From NCBI GenBank assembly GCA_943358395.1, contig CALRGY010000013.1, positions 1 to 33,242 of the forward strand: a DNA stretch of 33,242 bases, written 5' to 3'. Both the position numbers and the translations under genes were made by a program. This stretch comes from Candidatus Uhrbacteria bacterium. GTDB lineage: Bacteria > Patescibacteriota > Patescibacteriia > UBA9934. The notes beneath the pieces are model-generated. The model did not search any database, was not told where the DNA came from, and was given only the letters and a program-made list of their open reading frames with translations. Of this stretch, positions 31,166-33,242 are shown in pieces. Numbering within the stretch: the stretch's first letter is position 1; each line of letters starts with the position of its first letter.

Positions 31166-31942
31166 TTATTCTTGACCTTGATAAAACTTCTTTCGTGCGT
31201 CTTTAGCGAGCGCGATGCCGAGCTTCACCTTTTCTAACATTGTTTCTGACGATTGAGTCGCGATAACAAGAGCATTCAGCAAGTCTGGAAAGTGACATTG
31301 CGCGTCGTGCACGATGTGATCATCCAGATACAATCGCGCCTTTTGCTTCGCTTCGCGCTGAACCGCATCATCGCCATCGGTATCGACACACTCTTCTCGA
31401 AAGAGCGTATCTCGTCCCTTTTTAAAGGAATTGAATTGACGAGGAATGATTCCCTCAAAAAACAGTAGAGCGCCAGCGACTTTTCCGATATCGCCCTCGG
31501 AAACGAGTTCTGCGATGGCATCAAAGTAGGCTTTTGTTCCCGGGGTTGAAGCGGCGTGATCAATGCGTTCTTCGGCGATACCAATGTGCTGATAAAAGTT
31601 TTTCCGCCATGTGGAATGTGCGAGTTCGACATGATAATTCCCCTCTACATCCATACCGGTTTCGTCACGAAGATTACTCGCAGCCGCAGCCTGAAGTTCG
31701 GGAAATTGTTTTTGCTCAACCAATATTTCAAAGAGACTAAGAAAACTTCTTGTCGCGACAATTTGCTGAATGAAGAAACTCTTTAACCCCTCTCTACCAA
31801 TTTCACCTGATTCGATTGAGTCGAGAATCTTTGTAACAGCTTCATCGCCAAAGAAATTAAAAAATTCTTTGCGAAACGCTTCCAGTAATACAACGCGCGC
31901 GTCCGCAATTTCCGATGCTGATGATTCAAAACTTGCTGCCAT
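31166..31942 (-). CDS. Haem-oxygenase-fold protein, CADD/TenA-like (iron-containing redox family)
   Basis: 258 residues from ATG 31942 (MAASFESSASEIADAR); the frame open further to 32029 runs through tRNA-Leu and is not used. The all-helical sequence has acidic and His residues in the arrangement of CADD-type di-metal oxygenases: NLRDETG followed by HVELAH, GALLFFEGIIPRQF, and DDHIVHDAQCHF near the C-terminus (HxxxDxxxH). CADD-type proteins of Chlamydia make p-aminobenzoate from a self-derived tyrosine; other members are TenA or PqqC enzymes. Which it is cannot be told here. It lies 8 bases after the tRNA-Leu, and before the tautomerase-like gene. Confidence 0.65.
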   Translation of the reverse strand: MAASFESSASEIADARVVLLEAFRKEFFNFFGDEAVTKILDSIESGEIGREGLKSFFIQQIVATRSFLSLFEILVEQKQFPELQAAAASNLRDETGMDVEGNYHVELAHSTWRKNFYQHIGIAEERIDHAASTPGTKAYFDAIAELVSEGDIGKVAGALLFFEGIIPRQFNSFKKGRDTLFREECVDTDGDDAVQREAKQKARLYLDDHIVHDAQCHFPDLLNALVIATQSSETMLEKVKLGIALAKDARKKFYQGQE

Positions 31943-31950
31943 AAATCTTT

Positions 31951-32035
31951 TGGTGGACGAGGAGAGACTCGAACTCTCATGCATTACTGCATATGCTCCT
32001 AAGGCATACGTGTATACCAATTCCACCACTCGTCC
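31951..32035 (-). tRNA. tRNA-Leu (anticodon UAG)
   Basis: 85 bases with CCA encoded. Acceptor GGACGAG pairs with CTCGTCC, and the anticodon loop CTTAGGA gives TAG, reading CUA. The long variable arm (TGCAGTAATGCA) and the T-loop TTCGAGT are present. The only gap to the downstream protein gene is 8 bases, so tRNA processing must release both products. Confidence 0.95.
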
Positions 32036-32046
32036 GTGCGAAAAGT

Positions 32047-32075
32047 ATCATACCGAAGGGGCGGTTTCTTCGCAA
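32047..32075 (-). promoter_or_regulatory. Promoter of the tRNA-Leu/CADD-like unit
   Basis: On the minus strand TTGCGA (32070-32075) and TATGAT (32047-32052) are 17 bases apart. Start predicted near 32040, 5 bases before the tRNA. Confidence 0.65.
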
Positions 32076-32183
32076 AGTAACGAACCCTCTTTCTCCTTTA
32101 TTTTCCGACGACACTTTGTATTCAGCGATTCATGATTCGGAGTTTTCCGAACAAAAATCGCCTATTTATCCCGTGGGTTTTTC

Positions 32184-32212
32184 TTGATGCTGAACACAAT
32201 ATCGGGCACAAT
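32184..32212 (+). promoter_or_regulatory. Candidate promoter before the orphan terminator
   Basis: TTGATG (32184-32189), 17 bases, then CACAAT (32207-32212). The predicted transcript begins near 32219 and at once meets the hairpin at 32225-32268, so it would yield a very short RNA or a regulated leader for the downstream surface gene. Confidence 0.4.
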
Positions 32213-32224
32213 AGCCTTACAAGC

Positions 32225-32268
32225 AACTCCCCACATTCCCTGAATAAGGGCTTGTGGGGAGTTTTTTT
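32225..32268 (+). terminator. Rho-independent terminator or attenuator
   Basis: AACTCCCCACA pairs perfectly with TGTGGGGAGTT across a loop that itself holds a CCCT/AGGG stem, followed by seven T residues in total. No plus-strand gene precedes it, so it may attenuate the surface-protein gene at 32343 or end a small RNA. Confidence 0.8.
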
Positions 32269-32302
32269 GTCGCGGGTACCTGTGTTTATTTCTGCAGACC
32301 GG

Positions 32303-32319
32303 GGCACGTTGGGCCAACG
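32303..32319 (+). promoter_or_regulatory. CACGTTGG-G-CCAACGTG palindrome, candidate operator
   Basis: A perfect inverted repeat of 8-base arms around one base, 24 bases before the lamin-tail protein ATG. The very short loop favours a protein-binding site over an RNA hairpin. No regulator is known. Confidence 0.45.
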
Positions 32320-32342
32320 TGTTTCACTGCGCTTAACCCTTT

Positions 32343-33242
32343 ATGAACCATACATATGCCCTGGGACTCCTCCTCACGCTGTCCATTATGTCTCCTCTAT
32401 CCGCAGTCCGAGCAGCAGAGCCATCACACGTTCTCCTCTCGGAAATTGCGTGGGCAGGATCGGAAAAAAGCACGGCGGACGAATGGCTTACGCTCCGAAA
32501 TACTGGAACAACCCCCGTTGACATAAGCGGATGGTCGCTCACCGGTGCCGGAACCAGCGGAGCCGTGCTCACGATTCCCCCAGACACTGTTCTTTCCGCG
32601 GGGCAAACATATCTCATTGCAAATTACCCCGTTGGCGACAAAAGCACGCTTCTTCTTGCGCCCAACATGGTGACGACGGCCATCAGTCTTCCCAATACCG
32701 GGCTCAACGTTACACTCATCGATTCCAGCGGGAACACCGTTGACGCACTCCTCGATGCCGGTGCACCAGACTTTGGGTCATCTGCCACCTTTGCCACCAT
32801 GAAACGCGATCTTTCAAACGGATCATGGTTCACAGAAGCTGCGTCATCGTATGTTCACGTATCAGCAATACCAACAGAGGACGTTCCGCTATCAGAACCG
32901 GTGATCGAAGTGTTGATCGAGTCATCGGAGCCAATACCGGAATCGGTGATCGAATTACCTCCTGCAGTCATCGAAATAGTCGAGATTCCATCTTCCGATC
33001 CTGTACCGAGCACCGTTGAAGCGACCGTTCCTCCTCTTGTCGCTGAAGAAGCGGTCGCTATTGAAGCAATTCCGATCGTGGAAAGTACAGCACCATCGGT
33101 GCCGCTCGAACCAGTAGTCATCGACTCTGTTACAACGCCGATCATCGACGAACCCGTTCAAAGCGCGATCGATGATACGCCTTCTGCGATCTCGATTCCG
33201 ATCCTCGATACTGAAATCGATCAAACGCTTGCCACAACTCCT
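32343..33242 (+). CDS. Secreted lamin-tail-domain protein, C-terminus off the window
   Basis: 300 codons are visible from ATG 32343 and the frame continues off the right edge. The first 24 or so residues are a signal peptide (MNHTYALGLLLTLSIMSP...RA). Then comes a lamin-tail domain: LLSEIAWAGS, DEWLTLRNTG, VDISGWSLTG, and LSAGQTYLIANY mark its strands. From about residue 165 the sequence is low-complexity and rich in Pro, Glu, Val and Ile (EDVPLSEPVIEVLIESSEPI and onward), a stalk-like region. LTD proteins in bacteria are found at the surface, often with nucleases or wall anchors; the rest of this one is not visible. No Shine-Dalgarno sequence. Confidence 0.85.
   Translation, partial: MNHTYALGLLLTLSIMSPLSAVRAAEPSHVLLSEIAWAGSEKSTADEWLTLRNTGTTPVDISGWSLTGAGTSGAVLTIPPDTVLSAGQTYLIANYPVGDKSTLLLAPNMVTTAISLPNTGLNVTLIDSSGNTVDALLDAGAPDFGSSATFATMKRDLSNGSWFTEAASSYVHVSAIPTEDVPLSEPVIEVLIESSEPIPESVIELPPAVIEIVEIPSSDPVPSTVEATVPPLVAEEAVAIEAIPIVESTAPSVPLEPVVIDSVTTPIIDEPVQSAIDDTPSAISIPILDTEIDQTLATTP

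Noticed and set aside
31943-32029. N-terminal extension of the CADD-like gene
   Set aside because: The extra 29 codons lie inside tRNA-Leu(UAG), so ATG 31942 is used.

Overview
The window looks like a chromosomal segment of a Patescibacteria (Candidate Phyla Radiation) bacterium, probably Parcubacteria-like. The basis is a mix of compact, closely packed genes; small extracytoplasmic and membrane proteins of types common in these genomes; lamin-tail and thrombospondin-type-3 surface modules; a DsbA/VKOR pair; a freestanding LAGLIDADG endonuclease; and informational genes with unusual neighbours. No 16S rRNA is present, so the lineage is an inference. prfB (RF2) is present and UGA is used as a stop, so the UGA-to-glycine recoding of Gracilibacteria/Absconditabacteria does not apply.

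Layout. Positions 1-3113 hold two secreted or membrane-anchored surface proteins; the larger one runs off the left edge. Positions 3181-6140 hold rsmA, a sugar-nucleotide epimerase/dehydratase and prfB. Positions 6236-8247 are groES-groEL with a perfect CIRCE operator over the promoter. Positions 8262-13420 read as one operon, nusA-yidC-flippase-nucleotidyltransferase-O-antigen ligase, behind an extended -10 promoter and a leader hairpin. Positions 13.5-14.2 kb are the largest non-coding stretch and carry CAACCCTTAGGGTTG palindromes. A small EF-hand-like gene follows with its own promoter and terminator, then yraN, a membrane protein, a methyltransferase and a small membrane protein. Two tRNAs (Val, Ala) face a homing endonuclease gene that ends 5 bases before tRNA-Leu(GAG). 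Then come dsbA-like/VKOR on the plus strand and, on the minus strand, a seven-gene run valS-VOC-tyrS-argS-bactofilin-DAGK-like-RIO kinase. The right part has a DHH-like gene, small envelope proteins, an IS4-like element that has truncated genes on both sides, hicBA, a tautomerase-like gene, a haem-oxygenase-fold (CADD/TenA-like) gene, tRNA-Leu(UAG), and the start of a lamin-tail-domain surface protein that runs off the right edge.

The most interesting signal is a set of short palindromic elements that sit both between genes and in frame inside essential genes. Family A (about 36-75 bases, with CCCCCTC and GGGGGAG arms) occurs twice inside rsmA, once inside valS and once next to prfB. Family B has a conserved 14-base core (consensus near TTCGCCAAGGCTAC) flanked by arms that differ between copies but stay complementary; it occurs in valS and twice between tRNA-Ala and tRNA-Val, one copy using the tRNA CCA end as part of its stem. 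They behave like Rickettsia palindromic elements but have other sequences.

A second general feature is translation and promoter style. Almost no gene has a Shine-Dalgarno sequence, several promoters are of the TGnTATNNT extended -10 type, and at least two would give transcripts with almost no leader.
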